This document shows, piece after piece, positions 36,406 to 49,728 of a stretch of DNA of 64,000 nt (position 1 is its first letter; the number at the start of each line of letters is the position of its first letter). The notes beneath the pieces are model-generated. The model searched no databases. It was not told the DNA's origin and was given only the letters and a program-made list of their open reading frames with translations. The translations under genes and the position numbers were made by a program. Source of the stretch: Dallia pectoralis (taxonomy: Eukaryota > Chordata > Actinopteri > Esociformes > Umbridae); the NCBI GenBank assembly GCA_029465975.1, contig CM055755.1, forward strand, positions 7,098,427 to 7,162,426, read 5' to 3'.

Positions 36406-37435
36406 GACACTGAATGAGTTGGGATGTATGCAGATATCCAGACTCTCGGACAGCCTCCGGAACCAATCTGGGAAATACGACATTCTAAACAGTGCCCACA
36501 GTCAGCACTACAGGTTTCCCAAACCAACACAAAGGGCTAGGGGAAAAAAACAGTACCAATGTCACGAACCTGCCGCCATGTAGTATGGTATTGTGATTTT
36601 TGTAGAGTGCTGTACTTCCAAAATGAAAACCTAATGTGTGTGTGTGATATGTTGATATGTCTAATGGTCTGTGGAAGTCAATGGGCACAGTGAACTCAAT
36701 CTGGCTTGTGTGGAACTGGAGGAAGAGTTCACCAAGCAGGCTGCATCTTTAGGTGCTTTCTGTCTATTCCCCTGTCTCTTTCACTCCTACACCTCTCTCT
36801 TTCACTCTTTTACCCCTCTCGTTAGAGCATAACAAGCCCAATCTGACAACACCCTACACTATATAGCAAGCAGAAATACACCATTTAGTTCTCTTGTCTG
36901 CTTTATGACCTACGATCTCAAAGCGCTCTACAGTTACTTGAATAAGCCTAACTCTTGTAGAGCTCACATCTCCAATAGCCAAGTCCAAGTCTGGTAGAGC
37001 TCAAATCTTGTAGAGCTCACATCCAAGTCATGTAGAGCTCAAGTCTTGTAGAGCTCACGTCCAAGTAATGAAGAGCTCAAGTCTTGTAGAGCCAAGTCCA
37101 GGTAATGTAGAGCACAAGCAATCATAAACCCAAACACTAAAGACACAAAACCATGTTAGATATTTTGTGCATTCAAATTAAATATAAAAGTGACAAACAC
37201 ATCCACCAGCACACATCGAATACATTTCTCAACAAGATAATACTCCAGGATCTCTTGGAGAGATGTCCAGTACCTCTGGCATGTAAACAATCCTAATAAT
37301 TATTAGGGATGCACCGAAATGAAAATTCTTGGCCGAAACCGAAAACCGAAAAAGAGGAAACCAAGACCGAAAACCGAAACACAGAAATAAATTATGCCAA
37401 TTATTAGTACCATTGCATTTATGGATTTGAGGCAC

Positions 37436-38077
37436 CAAGGGCGTAGGTTTGGTCTCAGCTTCGGTGGGGACATCTCTCCCCCCCCCCCTCCGGCAAGTGA
37501 ACTTTTACTGAGAATAATGTGATTATTTCTGCGTTTAGTTGAGACAATAGCCTGTTGCTTTTATACTACTCTAAAGTTTAACTAGCATAGGCCTATCCAT
37601 GTGCAGACAAAATCATTATGTAGTAATCAACTTTTAGATGGTAATGCTGTTTGTCAGATTCAATATATTGGAGCGACACTGGTGGTGCCACTACTCCGCC
37701 CCTACTAATGGGATATCCCAAATAGGCCACATTACATAAGCAAAATATACACAGGAAACATTTCCACTGTTTATTGTGACTGTAAGATTCTAACATATGG
37801 GGTATGTATTAACAGAAAGCACTGGTAACTTTACCGTTGTCTTCAGTCACTCTCCTGTGTACTTATAGCGTGCCATAACTCCCCTCCCCTAGGTTTTTTC
37901 GACAATCAAATTACGGCGTTTCTAGTACCGTCCCCCTGGCTCTGCGGTCGGAATTGACCCAAATCGCTTCACAAACTCATAACGGAGTTCGCTAAAATAT
38001 TAGTGGGGACAATTTAGTCATGTTAAAATGTTGTTGGGGACATGTCCCCAGCGTCCCCCCCTAAACCTACGCCCATG
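37436..38077. mobile_element. Second hAT-like element inserted in the first
   Basis: 642 bp. Begins CAAGGGCGTAGGTTTGG and ends CTAAACCTACGCCCATG (inverted, few mismatches). TGAGGCAC is present on both sides (37428-37435, 38078-38085), an 8-bp duplication of the outer element's sequence. No transposase; non-autonomous. Confidence 0.8.
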
Positions 38078-38139
38078 TGAGGCACTTTCTTGCAGGATTT
38101 CACTGAACATATCAGACAACGAGGGTGCATGCCCCTCAT

Positions 38140-38463
38140 CTAGTGCAGAGACAAGTCTTTTTTTCTGCGCTCTGATCGCCCTGCTGCTCCGTGCCCTACT
38201 GCTCCGTGCCCTACTGCTCCGTGCCCTACTGCTCCGTGCCCTACTGCTCCGTGCCCTATTGCTCCGTCTCCACGCGGGTTCTCCGCATCCATCGCCGCCT
38301 GGATCATTTCTCGTGCGCGCTGCTTTATTTCTGCATCCAAGTAATGGTCTTTATAACGCGGATCAAGTACAGTCGCGATAAAGTGCAGAGGATCCGAATA
38401 GATCACAACATATTTTGGGCCATTTTCGGCCGAAAATTTTCGGTGGCCGAATATTCGGTGCAT
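38140..38463 (-). pseudogene. hAT transposase fragment
   Basis: A 107-codon frame beginning within the terminal repeat and carrying YSDPLHFIATVLDPRYKDHY and DAEIKQRAREMIQAAMDAEN, then five-fold AVGHG from a 15-bp expansion. It lacks the catalytic N-terminal part, so it cannot be an active transposase. Confidence 0.7.
38186..38262. repeat. 15-bp repeat inside the transposase fragment
   Basis: Five to six copies of GTGCCCTACTGCTCC; in frame on the minus strand as AVGHG. Confidence 0.9.
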
Positions 38464-39655
38464 CCCTAATAATTATTAAGTGATGCACGAGTAAAACCCA
38501 GAGGTGAAAAACCCAAATCAAGATTCCCGGTATACTCAGAAACCAGTACGGAGCAAATCCAAAAACAGTAACACAATAAAATCAAAGAATACGGTATAAG
38601 AGACATATTCTACTAATGCCACATCCAGGGATAAAACCGAACTTCAGTACTTAGTGGTTTTCTTTTAGTCATCCGTTTCTTCTCAGGACAGTTTTGTGTG
38701 AGAGCCTTCAAAAATAATTTGCTCCACCCACCCTGTGCACGTTTCTCATAAACCAAGAGTACATCCTCTCTCCATCCTTCCCCCACTCCCATGTGGTTTG
38801 TTCAGTATGCAGCTCTAGGGATCTGCCGTAAGTCTCGGCTCGGCCAGAATTGAAAAGGGGGTAGTTTTAACACAGAAAAAAATGCATTGGAAGCTGGATG
38901 AAGTCCACAAAAGTGTCCAGTGACAGAGCATCAAGTACAGCCTGTTCCACACAGCTCGAGCATCTGGAAGATATGTGGAACTGCACATCAAAACAGGCGT
39001 GCGCTGTCTGCATGAAGTGTGAACCGGCCCTCGACCACCGATGAGCTGGAGAGACTGAGAATATGAAGAAAAAAAACACCCAGTAAGATGGGAAACATAG
39101 AAAGCATGATCCTCTAAAATGGTCCACAGTCAATCTGCAAACGAGCGCAGAACACGGCAAATTCTGAAACTCAAAGGGCTTTCGCGTCATGCTGGCCGCC
39201 AATCTACCTATCCAGGCCTTCACGCAAACGCCCCCACGACCCCTGTTGGCATGTCGACCCCGAGAAATGAAGACGCACGGGCCTGTCGGTGAGACCGGGC
39301 ACAGACGATAATCAAAGACAGGTTTCAGAACGTGAATAACCCTTGACGTATGTGGCGTACACGTGAGCGTGTGTGCCGTGTGGGTGAGCGTGGGCGCGTG
39401 CGCGCTCCCTGTAAGGCCGTACCCAAACCGTGGGATCAACACAGTCAACACAGAGGGGACATGTTCCAACAGACCCAGGCACTCAAACAAAGCCACAGAG
39501 TTTGCTCGAACTGACAAAACAGGAAATACAACACAGGAACCCCAGTGTACACAAAACAGCCTGAATGATTCCCGGAATAAACCGGCCTATCGAGTTACAC
39601 CACACAAGGTGAAACCATTATGTTGGCGGCAAAGACAGATATAAGAACAGACATA

Positions 39656-39783
39656 ACGACAGACAGACATAACGACAGACAGACATAACGACAGACAGAC
39701 ATAACGACAGACAGACATAACGACAGACAGACATAACGGCATAACGACAGACATAACGACATAACGACAGACAGACATAACAC
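39656..39783. repeat. 16-bp minisatellite
   Basis: Copies of CGACAGACAGACATAA, with a shorter CGACATAA/CGGCATAA variant near the right end. Confidence 0.93.
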
Positions 39784-39879
39784 AGTGGAGGCTTGTCATT
39801 GGCTCGGAGGTGTGGAGTGGACAATCTGAAAGGCATCCGACTCCGTTGTGTTTCTACTGACAGAGACTGTCATTACCCA

Positions 39880-40030
39880 CATGACAGACCCTGTATATTC
39901 CCCCCTCCACACACACACACACACACACGTCTTACAGACCCTGTATATTACCACACACACACACACACAAACCCCGCCTGACAGACCCTGTATATTACCA
40001 CACAAACCCGCATGGCAGACCCTGTATATT

Positions 40031-40065
<35 letters not shown>

Positions 40066-40213
40066 CTTACAGACCCTGTATATTCCCAAACACACACACA
40101 CCCGTCTTACAGACCCTGTATATTCCCACACACACACACATCTTACAGACCCTGTATATTCCCAAACGCACACACACCCGTCTTACAGACCCTGTATATT
40201 CCCACACACACCG
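39880..40213. repeat. CA-rich tandem repeat with CAGACCCTGTATATTCC
   Basis: Six to seven units made of CTTACAGACCCTGTATATTC followed by a CA run of variable length. Confidence 0.9.
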
Positions 40214-43200
40214 CCAGTACAGCGGCTCCCTTCAAAGCATCTGTGGGACTTGTAGTTTATGAGACTGGCATAGCTCTTTATGTGACATGTGTTGCGGAAA
40301 CAGACACATACTTCTAGCACCACATGCCAGTTACTTACTATTCATTATCCCACACCACCTCTCCCCCCCAATGGCTCCCGCACATCCACCCCTCTGTCAA
40401 AATCTCTTTTCTCCCCTGCTTTGCGTACTTGTCACTGACCTGGTTTTCCACAGGGAGAGATCTTTAGCGAGCGACAAAAAGGGTCACAGAGAGAGAGAGA
40501 CGACAGGGAGAAAGAGCGACAAAGAGGGTAAGAGAAAAAGAGACAGACAGAGAGACTAAAGGAGAACTGTGTTTGCTATTTGTTGTCACATGCTGCAGCA
40601 GCTCTCAATGCCAACGCACTAACCCTGAATACACACAGAACACATGCATGCACGCAACTAAACACCATCGAACTCCCTCGGTTAAGAGTGAAGTGTCGAA
40701 ATAGATAACAGGACTTCGTTTGGAACTGGCACCACACCTGAATGGCGTGAAGGACTCCGAATGGCACCTAGCAGCTCTAGGATCAGTCCTAACCAAGGTT
40801 GGTGGAAAGCAGCACAGAAGCAGAACATAGTCGGACGAACACTGGTAAAGCATGACATTAATCCTCTCTGCCCCCCTCCACACCCCACCACCGCCTTTCC
40901 TCAAAGGCATTTGCACGTTTTATTTTCTAATCCAATGCCAGAAGCCAGGCACTCACAAAAGCAAATATTGACCATGGGGCAGCCTGGGCCCTGCCTCACC
41001 ACATCACCTTGGCCTCCAAACCAAGGGCTGGACCCAGAGTCCAAAGCCACACTGCAACCACTCCGGACGATTACTCAAACTGTGTAGAACAAAACCACTG
41101 CTACGGCAAGACGGCCCCAAATAGCTTTCTCCGTAACACCAGCGTTTAGCTAAACTGTGACTCTTGAGTTGCATACATTCTGAAAAGCCAGTTAGGTCCT
41201 TGAAGATTTACGGCTAGGAAATGGGGCATTACATCAAGCTACGCTGAAATCTTAAAGCAGTAAACGCACGAGATGTTGACATACAGCGGCTTTTGATGCC
41301 GACTTCTCAGACAGTGCTTTGTACTGAAAACTAGAACTCCCAATTAAGATATTCCAACAGATTCAGAACTAAATTCTTGTGTTTTTGACTAAAAGTAATC
41401 CAAGAAAAAAAAAACATTAAAACGCACTATGGTATAAATGAACAAACACCCCCAGAACACAATACCACACAGACCTATTTAGAAATTATAGGAAGGGAAT
41501 TAACTAAATGTATTTAATTATCCCATGTTGATCATAAGACAAGTAGAAAGAAAGTCTCAGTTGTTTGCATTCACAGCAACCTTCAGAAGAGCCAATAACG
41601 CAGTTTCTGTAGAGGGCTAGCAATAATTAGAATGGAAGCAGACTTCTGGTAGATAAAGGGTTTCCCAAAAACCTATTAAATGTTAAATTACACAGTACTC
41701 TGTGTTCACTAGGCAGACTATTTTAATTTCGGTTAAATCGGTTCGCATTTGTTTTGCAAACGCTACCGTGACATTTGCGCTACTAAAACACAGTCATACA
41801 GCAGAATTTTGTTAGAGGAGCACTTGAAAAGAAGGGAAACACCCAGAAATGTAAAACGTAGATGTCATAGACCTCACAGGAGGTCTAGGAAACGTATGTG
41901 ATCTTCTAATGTGGTTTATGAATTGATTTGGACTTTGTTGCTGTGTGTGTGAGAAAAAGATACTCCCGATTAAAACAGTACCCTAAAAAACCCAGGAGTT
42001 CTAGGTGAGAAAATAAACGAATTTAGGCAAAATAAATGGTAAAATAAAATACAATTAAAAGAAGCATTTTGGAATGGTCACTAGCCAGTCTTCCTGGACA
42101 GTCCATGCTCGAGGTGACCAACTCCCAGGCCATATGTCTGGCCAAAAAAGCCATACGGCGCCATGACAACCTGGAGCGATGTACAGGGCCAAATACGGAC
42201 GAACATTTAATTGGCTTCAATCACCAGCTCCATGTTAGAAAACAGTGCAGACACCAATTTGGGGAGACGTCGCCGACGTGCCCCTGCGCCTGTCCCACTC
42301 CATCAGCGGGAGCACGCTAGGATAACCACAGCAGGCACCCCAGCCCTGTTTTCAAAACAGACTTCTCTCCTGGCATGACTAAGCATGGAGCCACACATGC
42401 CAGGCTGTGCCAGTTAATCTCTCTCCCTCGCTCCTGGGGAGAGTGATGACGTGCCAGGACCACAGTACGCTGGGAAAACAGAGCTGCCCCAGATTCCAGC
42501 GGGACTCGGCAGAGGAGCAGGGCTACTCCTCGCTATGATGAAACACACAGTGACCGCCTTGCCACCTCCTGTATTGGATCTCCTCCGACTCCTGGAACGT
42601 CACACAGGGACGTCAATGTAGGCCTTCGGAAGCAATCACAGGCATTTAAGACACGACATCGTCAAGTGTAAGTTACAGAAATACTACTCAGTACCTCAGG
42701 CCTTAACCAAAAGAGCGGCCTAAATGCAAAAAAATATATAAAATACAGAATGCAAGGAACGTGGTGGAATGATTCTACTTAAATTAACTGTACACCCAGC
42801 AAAGTGTGTGGAAAACAGACAGTGTGGTAGGAGCTCTCCGCAGTCACCCAGCAGGGTACCCTATAGTGGGGCTAAATAAACAGGGCTGCGTGGCTGTCCG
42901 AGGGGGAGGAACCAACAGGGAGACAAACTTCAAAACACATCAGGTCGCTTTACAAGTGTGTTTACAACCAAGACACAGCCAGACGAGCTCAGCAAACAGC
43001 CTGATGAACACGCACACTTTTAAAAGAGAGCACAAGTAAGCAGAAACATTGCTTGGGGAAGAGGATTAAAAGCACTAAGCCTAAAGATTTGGCCGCTCCC
43101 TTCGATGTAGTGTTGTAAGTGGGTTGTAAGTGGGTTAAAACACACCCCTAGCTTCGTAATCTCTCCTGCCCCTTGCCCACTCCCACCTCCACCCCCGTCT

Positions 43201-43796
43201 GCCAAGCAAAGAAGTCCGGCAAAGAAGTGCAACTGTAGAAAAACACACACACACACACAAACTTTCCCAATGTGTAATGTTTTATACAACAGCCTGCATT
43301 TCCTCCTTACGGTCACCTGGCTAGCTAGCACTCAGCTCACGATGGAAGTCCATTCCCAGCAACAAAGGAACTAGAGCCATGCTGACGGGGCAGAGTTGGA
43401 CTTATAAACCGGGTGCTTTAAATCCTGATAGGCTGATAGGCTGACAGCCGCGGTATTATGACAACGTATACCACGGTTATGATCTTACATTAGTTTTTAC
43501 TGCGTTAATTACACTGGTGACCAGTTGATAACAGCAATAAATATATAAGTAAGGTAATACCGGCCATAGACCACACCCCCTCATGCGTTATTCATTAACT
43601 CTGTATGCGAGTTACTATCGGAACTTTTACAGCCAAAACAAAACTATTACAGCCAACCAAAAACAGTAGTACAGAGACCGTACTGAAAGACTGAAGACAC
43701 GGAAACCCTAGCCAGAGATGAAGAATGCAGAGAGGGGCATTAAACTAAGAAAATCGAGTGGAATTAAAAACACACCACTGGCACAGTACCGACGCC

Positions 43797-45197
<1,401 letters not shown>

Positions 45198-45301
45198 CAC
45201 CTCTCTGCCAGCCAAGTGAACAGTGCCAGGTGGCAAGCTACAGTGAACGAACAGAGTCTACTCCAACAGTGTTATAAAAGAAGGCTTGTCTTTGGTAAAA
45301 G

Positions 45302-45364
45302 ATGTAAGGTGTGGCTGTTTTCTGTGTGTGTGTGTGAATGTGTGTGTGTGTGTGTGTGTGTGTG
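45302..45364. repeat. (GT)n microsatellite
   Basis: GT runs interrupted once by GAATGT. Confidence 0.9.
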
Positions 45365-45510
45365 ATATGGTCATACAAAGCATCTGGCTGGCTAATGTTG
45401 TCAGAACTACTCCCACCAGCTTATTTTGATGAGTCGACCCAACCACTCAGTCACCTACCCTGACACTGCCGGATACACTAAGCATGTGTTTCTAATAGAG
45501 ACTAGTGAGA

Positions 45511-45540
45511 ATATATATATATATATATATATGTGTGTGT
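45511..45540. repeat. (AT)n/(GT)n microsatellite
   Basis: ATATATATATATATATATAT followed by GTGTGTGT. Confidence 0.9.
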
Positions 45541-45780
45541 CTACTCTGCTTGTTGGTTTAAAGCTCACAGGATCCATCAAAGAGTCGCCATAGAAACCTC
45601 AGGCTCACATGACAACCTCAGATATTTCAAAAGGAATCCGGTCAGTAAAATCCAGTCTAAGGTGTGTTTCATGCAATAAAGTGATTTGGTTTGACAAAGG
45701 TTTTAGATGGTTCCCCCGTAAGAAGTTTGAAACCTTCGCTGTTCATTAGTGGATATACTCCAGACAACCATTACACCGGT

Positions 45781-46012
45781 CTACACCACCCTAAAGATGC
45801 CATGGTCATTCAATGCTCCAATTCCAATCCAGAACGTTCTACACCACCCTAGAGACATCACGGACATTCAGAACTCTAATTTCATCCCAGACCGATTTAC
45901 ACAACCCTAGGGACGTCATGGTCATTCAATGCTCTGATTCCAATCCAGAACGGTCCACATCACCATGGAGATGTCACGGTCATTCAGACCTCTAATTCCA
46001 ATCCAGAATGTG
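45781..46012. repeat. ~59-bp tandem repeat, 4 diverged copies
   Basis: Units share CATGGTCATTCAATGCTC, AATTCCAATCCAGAACG and ACACCACCCTA with scattered changes. Older than the near-identical arrays elsewhere. Confidence 0.85.
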
Positions 46013-46195
46013 TTGGTTGGTGGGGCGTGGCGTTGTCAAGCCTCTAGAGCTCATACAGCACGCACACGCAAATACACACACACACACACAGACAACAGCA
46101 TGGGCCTGACAGCAGACAGCTGATTTGACAAATGAGAAAGGGAGAGATGGGAGAGAGAAGAAATACAGAGGATGACCGGGTCAAAAAGGAAACTA

Positions 46196-46497
46196 CAAGA
46201 TGAGAAAGAGATGAAGAGTCAGGGCAAGATGATAGAGAGAGATGGAGAGACAAGGCAAGATGAGAGAGAAAGAGAGATGGAGAGACAAGGCAAGCTGAGA
46301 GAGATGGAGTGAAAAGGCAAGATGAGAGAGAGAAAGAGAGATGGAGAGACAAGACGAGAGAGATGGAGTGACAAGGCAAGATGAGAGAGAGATGGAGTGA
46401 CAAGGCAAGATGAGAGAGAAGAGAAAGAGAAAGTTGGAGAGACAAGGCAATATCAGAGAGATAAAGAGAGATGGAGGAACAAGGCAAGATGAAAAGT
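46196..46497. repeat. GA-rich minisatellite with GATGGAGAGACAAGGCAAGA
   Basis: About nine irregular units, purine-rich on plus and pyrimidine-rich on the sipa1l3 sense strand. Confidence 0.85.
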
Positions 46498-47447
46498 AAA
46501 CAAGAGAGTCTGGCTGGTGCCTCCATACTCCCCATGGGGCTGCCAACATTCCTGTTGAATTCAGACATGGGAACCACCAGGTGTGGAATGTCTGTATGTC
46601 AATGAGAGAGGCCCAAACACAATCTGTACACACGGACTTGGAAAACTGGGATCTGCATGAACGCAAATGTTGAGATTTGTTTGACGTCAAGCAATTTCTG
46701 CAACTTCCAGAGGCTTGGATTGTGCGGGAGGGGAGGGCGTGGAGTGTTTGTCCTGGGAAAAGGTCAAGCAAGGTAATAGAAGTGACCTTCAACATAGTGA
46801 GTGTGTCACCTGATTACTGTGTGAGGAACAATACACACACCCTGTCATCGTTCCCAACCTCTTTCAGACTGCGGACTGCTACCAAACAGTTGTTTTTCAC
46901 CACCCTTTTTCAGTGCTATTCACGTTACATTTCTAAAGGTCAAACAACTTCCCCAAAAAGTTATCCTTATAATGACTTGGTCGAACGGCCACGTGAATCG
47001 TTCGTGCGCAGACATTAAACTCTCAGTGTTTGTTGAGTGAGTCGGGTGAGTCGAGTGAGTCGGGGTGAGTCGATGCATGAGAGTCTCTCCCTCTTCCAGG
47101 AGTCACTGTGACAACAGCATCCTGTTGGCACACGAAACATGTCCCAGGTGAGTAGCTAATGTCCATAGCAATGAGAACTTCTCTAAGTGATGTGCTGGCG
47201 CCACCAACAGAAAGATAAAGTAAACAATGAGTGTGCCGTCCAGGCTCCCTTTCAGAACAAACACAGAGGGGCTCATGAATTCCCCTTTTCCCTTCGAGGA
47301 GCCGACCAGGACCACAACACAGACACACCGTTTTCTCTGTCTGTTCCGTGATCCTGTCCATGCAGGGATGAGGGATGAAGAGGACAAGAGAGCGGGGATG
47401 AAGAGGACAAGAGAGCGGGGATGAGTGTACTCACTAAGTGTACTCAC

Positions 47448-47513
47448 TTTTTTTTTTACAATCAAATATTTAAACCAACGTGAGGTGTGTACTCACTTTT
47501 GTGAGATACTGTA
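47448..47513. mobile_element. Solo end of a Tc1-type element
   Basis: ATTTAAACCAACGTGAGGTG and TGTACTCACTTTTGTGAGAT plus ACTGTA match the end of a fish Tc1 family known for GTGAGGGGTGTACTCACTTTTGTGAGATACTG. The other end was not found. Confidence 0.6.
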
Positions 47514-49261
47514 GCTACACACATGATTATCTCGCTCACGTTGTCCAGGCACATGGACATTGTCCCACAATATTGACATGTTATGTCCTGGTAGAAGCCT
47601 GCTTTATCAACAGATGTACTTTTGATGGTGCACAGCAGTTCGGTGTGTAGTTTCACCTTGTCCAGGAGATGTATTCATCTGCCCCGCTGTCTATCCACGT
47701 TAAAGACATTGCCAGTGTTTACATGGTTAATATGGTTATATGGTTACCAGTGGTGTTTACTACTATGGATAACAACAATGACCTGTATTTTGACAGTGCT
47801 ATATGACGGCGCTATATGGCGGCGCTATATTGCACAAAAGCAATGTATTGGGCCAAGGTTGTGGGTTTGAAACCCACTGACGTCACACACAAATCTATGG
47901 ACATAGGGTGGCTGTTGTGCATTTTTCATTATTAACATAGTAGGGAAAACTATTTAAAACACATACAATGTATTTACCAAATGGGTGAGTATAGTTACTC
48001 AAAAGTTATTCATTTAGTTTGTGTGAACATAATGCATTAACTGGAATGGAAAATGCATTAACTGATATGGAAAACATGTCTTCCTAGATTATTTCTGTTT
48101 TATTTGTACTTGTGTGAATAGTACCAAAGCGTTGACAAAATCCAGAAACATCTTCAAATACGATTATCGCCGTCTTCATCGATTCTTTTTGCACCACAAA
48201 GGCACGTTTGCGAGTACCAACAATCGTATTTTTTACAACAGCAAATGAAAACAATGTTAACAACAGACTAATAGCATTTGTTTAACCGGGTTTAAAATTG
48301 TTGTGGTTACAAATCTATTACATGTTTTAAAACATGGTTGTACCATCACCTCTGAACCGTCCTCTAAAACAAACCGAACCGTCCGATTCTCACACGACAA
48401 GTGTCTAGTGGAGGCAGACAATCCACCCGCTGCTCAACATGTACGTTTTCAAACATCGGAGTCAGGTTTGGCATCTGCTCTGGGAGGGGACCTCCTCATC
48501 TCAGCTCACTCACCTTTTCATCTCCCGGTCTACTACCTCTTTTAGTCCGCTGGGACTATCAGACAATCCATCTCTACCTCTGCCAAGGCGGTAACAACAA
48601 GGACTACCGTTTCACAGAAAAAACGCACACATTCCCTTGTAACACCTCATAAGAGTCACTCCTAGAGGACAAGACCAAAGCCGTTAACCGTGACCAGGAA
48701 GCCCCCCCTACCCCACCCCTCTTCACGCCCGACCCCCCTCCACATACTTTACATTGCAGGGCCATTTGGCCCAGGGAACATAAACATGCAAACATACATC
48801 ATTAGGAGACAGCCCCCCTCCCAGCCCGTGACCTCCACCAGACAAAATAAGAAAACTGAGCAGACGTCTGGCTCAGACAAACTAAATGGTCTCACATACA
48901 CACCGTAATTGCAAAGGCAAAGCACACCAGACCCTCTGAGCAGAACTTCTCAATAAACGAGTCTTAACTGGACAGCACGAAATCAGATGTAGAAATGGGA
49001 CGGGAAAATGCACATAAGCATATAAGCTTACTAAAACAGAACAATAAAATCAGGCCAAACGGCATTTATGGAATGAACACATGCTTTACTCAATTAGCAT
49101 TAAAACAATGACTCTACAGTTGAGGCAGGATATGAGCTGTGGGGAGGTGGACTGGACAAATACAGGGAGGGACCCTTCACATGGCTTTTGAGACACATTC
49201 CTGAGCAGAGCATGTTAGACACAGACCATATGAGAGAGACTAAGGATGAATGAAAAGGAAG

Positions 49262-49728
49262 CAAAGAGAACTGAGGCAGGCCGAAACAGAACAGAGTCGG
49301 GCCGAAACAGAACAGAGTCGGGCCGAAACAGAACAGAGTCGGGCCGAAACAGAACAGAGGCGGGCCGAAACAGAACAGAGGCGGGCCGAAACAGAACAGA
49401 GGCGGGCCGAAACAGAACAGAGGCGGGCCGAAACAGATCAGAGGCGGGCCGAAACAGAACAGAGGCGGGCCGAAACAGAACAGAGGCGGGCTGAAACAGA
49501 ACAGATGCGGGCCGAAACAGAACAGAGGCGGGCCGAAAAAGAACAGAGGCGGGCCGAAACAGAACAGAGGCGGGCCGAAACAGAACAGAGGCGGGCCGAA
49601 ACAGAACAGAGGCGGGCCGAAACAGAACAGATGCGGGCCGAAACAGAACAGATGCGGGCCGAAACAGAACAGATGCAGGTTGAAACAGAACAGAGGCAGG
49701 TCGAAACAGACCAGAGGCAAACTATGGT
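49262..49728. repeat. 21-bp minisatellite, about 22 copies
   Basis: Units GCGGGCCGAAACAGAACAGA plus one base, with GTCGG, ATGCGG and AGGCAGG variants at the ends. 21 is a multiple of 3, so frames on both strands stay open (RAETEQR on plus). No start context, splice sites or unique domain support a gene. Confidence 0.93.

Larger units (their letters stand above)
37304..38468 (-). mobile_element. hAT element (outer of a nested pair) with perfect 8-bp target duplication
   Basis: Termini TAGGGATGCACCGAAAT and ATTCGGTGCATCCCTA are inverted copies. ATAATTAT flanks both sides (37296-37303 and 38469-38476). On the minus strand next to the right end a frame (38463-38140) carries VLDPRYKDHYLDAEIKQRA, typical of the C-terminal half of ZBED/hAT transposases, so this is a deletion derivative. 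A 15-bp repeat lies within that fragment. The element was later split by a second insertion. Confidence 0.85.

Noticed and set aside
42069..42320. 83-codon plus frame (AICLAKKAIRRHDNLERC)
   Set aside because: No family recognised, no splice or repeat support; chance ORF in intron.
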